Source: UBA5486 sp036744795 (GTDB lineage: Bacteria; Bacillota; UBA4882; UBA10575). Taken from it: a stretch of DNA of 24,263 bases. Below, in pieces: positions 22,534-24,263 of the stretch; position 1 is the stretch's first letter; each line of letters starts with the position of its first letter. Location of the stretch: positions 1 to 24,263 of the forward strand of contig DAIOHK010000034.1 in assembly GCA_036744795.1 (NCBI GenBank), read 5' to 3'. The translations under genes and the position numbers were made by a program. The notes beneath the pieces were generated by a model that was not told the origin of the DNA, did not search any database, and saw only the letters and a program-made list of their open reading frames with translations.

Positions 22534-24263
22534 TTTACAGCTTGGACACATGATCGGGACAAAAATATTTATTCGGGTACCTTCTTAAAATCGCTTTCGC
22601 TTCTTCCTTTATTAAAAAACTGGGGGATAAATATTATTTATCTCTTACCGATCTTCGAATATAGTGAAAAATATAAAAAAGGGGAAATAGGTAGTCCTTA
22701 CGCCATAAAAAACCATTACAAATTAGATAAAAACCTTCATGATCCACTATTAGGTGAAGGTTTAGAGATTCTAGAAACAGAATTTAAAGCCTTTGTTGAA
22801 GCCTGTCACTTATTAAAAATTAAGGTGATGGTGGATTTTGTATTTCGGACTGTGGCTCGAGATAATGATCTGATGCTTAAACATCCGGATTGGTTTTACT
22901 GGATTGATATTCAACATAATGCTAATTTTTCTGTTCCTAAAGTGACTAAGGAGAAGAAACTTACTCATGTTCAGGAAAAAACACTTAATAGTCTTTATAC
23001 TACAGAGGGGATACGGGAACATTTATTAAAATTCACCTATCCACCAAATAAGATAGATTTTAAAAAGTGGGAGAAAGTAAAAGAAAAATATTTACAAACT
23101 GGTGGGAATATTTTGGATCTTATTGAAGAATTATTTGGTATTACAACGGTTCCCGGATTCTCAAATATGTTGAATGATCCCCAACCTCCTTGGCTGGATG
23201 TTACTTATCTAAAGTTTTATTTTGATCTTCATGAGGAAGCCAGCGATTGTCTTAAAGAAAATCGTGGACCTTTTTTAGAGGATGCTTTTCATGGATATGC
23301 TCCTTTTATTCTCCAGGATGGAGCATGTTTAAATCTTTACCGCGGTAAAGAGATTAATCAGGAACTTTGGGAATATATTAGCGGGGTTATTCCTTATTAC
23401 CAAGAAGTTTTTGCTATTGATGGAGCCCGGATAGATATGGGGCATGCTTTACCGCCAACTCTAAATGAGAATATTATTGAGCGGGTAAAAGCAGTTAATC
23501 CTGATTTTATTCTGTGGTCGGAGGAATTTCAACCTGAAAATTCTCTAATGGCGAAAGAAAATGGCTTTCATTTTATAATTGGTAGCCTCTGGTATCTGTA
23601 TAAACAGTTTAACAAACCAGGATTTTTGAAGAATTTAATAAATCATACAATGAGTTCTGCTCTTCCGGTTACCGGTGCTTTGGAAACTCCAGATACACCT
23701 AGGATTGCCCATGTCTTTCAGGATAGAAGAGGGATTGAATTTTTGGTATTATTAAATTATTTTATGCCTAATGCTGTTCCCTTTATTAATAATGGAATGG
23801 AATTACTGGAGCAGCAACCGATGAATTTGGGCCTTGATAATACGGAAGCGGGTAGGTTAGTTCTGGAACCTGATGATCCGATGTATGGTAAACTGGCCTT
23901 TTTTGACAAATATTATTTTCATTGGGTAAATGAAGAATTTGAATGGATGAGAGCTTTATTAATCAAGGCAGCCCAATTACGTTCCAGTTTTATTAAATTT
24001 ATTAGGGATAAAGACAATTTTAAAACTAAGCATAGCAAGGAGAAAAAAAAGAAACTAATCTTTCTCTGCTATTCTTCAGAAGAGTCTAAAGAATATCTAA
24101 TTTTTATGGCTAATAAAGATCTTAGGAATCCGGTAAAACTAAAATGGAAGACTATATTACCAAAAGACTTGCGACAAACTAAAACAATCTTAATCGCCTA
24201 TGCTGCTGGTAAAATTGTAAATGAAAAGTGGCAGGTAGATGAGGTTCGAAACTTAGGCCCCGG
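22534..24263 (+). CDS. Atypical GH13 enzyme, GlgE/maltosyltransferase-like, partial at both ends
   Basis: An open frame of about 576 codons runs from the gap to the window end without a stop; both ends are missing. It has a GH13 barrel: GINIIYLLPIF, then KKGEIGSPYAIKNHY, a substrate-side segment seen in GlgE and maltosyltransferase types. Region I is VDFVFRTVARDN followed by KHPDWFYW (Asp at 22834), region II GARIDMGHA (nucleophile Asp at 23434), region III LWSEEF (acid/base Glu at 23521 or 23524) and region IV ETPDTPR (Asp at 23692). Classical amylases have N-H in region I and NHD in region IV; here these are R-T and TPD, closer to GlgE. The three catalytic acids seem present. It probably transfers or rearranges maltosyl units from imported dextrins, in the malEFG operon. 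The exact activity is uncertain. Confidence 0.72.

Noticed and set aside
22362..22562. Open frame on the minus strand crossing the second N run
   Set aside because: It is antisense to malG and the GH13 gene, and is held open only by the unknown bases.
1..24263. CRISPR arrays, tRNA or rRNA genes, insertion sequences, phage genes
   Set aside because: Looked for regular repeats with spacers, tRNA-like arms, transposase motifs and terminal repeats on both strands; none could be supported.

Overview
The window is AT-rich bacterial DNA with strong Shine-Dalgarno sites, frequent TTG starts and a saccharolytic gene set. It most resembles an anaerobic member of the Bacillota (Firmicutes). Several features point to a diderm (two-membrane) lineage such as Halanaerobiales or Limnochordia/Hydrogenispora-like groups: two exported proteins look like outer-membrane beta-barrels, and neither solute-binding protein has a lipobox cysteine. 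This placement is inferred, not proven. Two runs of exactly 100 N (12855-12954 and 22434-22533) show a draft scaffold with gaps of unknown true size.

Layout. (1) 60-250: a probable small structured RNA with its own promoter and terminator. (2) 361-3865: a family-5 (peptide/nickel type) binding protein and two permeases, without ATPase genes. (3) 4239-5960: a half-size ABC exporter, closed by a strong terminator. (4) 6113-7240: a tryptophan-rich exported beta-barrel candidate. (5) 7352-10722: a tight four-gene operon with the AmmeMemoRadiSam pair (a Memo/LigB-AMMECR1 fusion and a radical SAM enzyme), a BtuR-type cobalamin adenosyltransferase and a double-BON protein. (6) 10963-11583: a second exported beta-barrel candidate, convergent with an MFS sugar-type transporter (11589-12731, minus strand). 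(7) 13121-24263: a carbohydrate regulon.

The carbohydrate regulon has three transcription units. Each has a sigma70-type promoter with a 17-bp spacer and a CAAACGTTTG-like LacI-family operator at or just past the start point. They are: a Gfo/Idh/MocA dehydrogenase plus a TIM-barrel isomerase; a LacI-family repressor plus a cyclomaltodextrinase/neopullulanase; and malE, malF, malG plus an unusual GH13 enzyme of GlgE/maltosyltransferase type, cut by the window end. The simplest model is that the repressor senses a malto-oligosaccharide or derived sugar and controls itself, uptake, intracellular cleavage and a sugar oxidation/isomerisation branch. No malK-like ATPase is present.

Points most worth following up are the candidate RNA at 102-248, the three-operator regulon linking an oxidoreductase/isomerase pair to maltodextrin use, the AmmeMemoRadiSam-BtuR-BON operon, the GH13 enzyme with atypical active-site motifs, and a paired AATTGCATAATT inverted repeat found in two intergenic regions.
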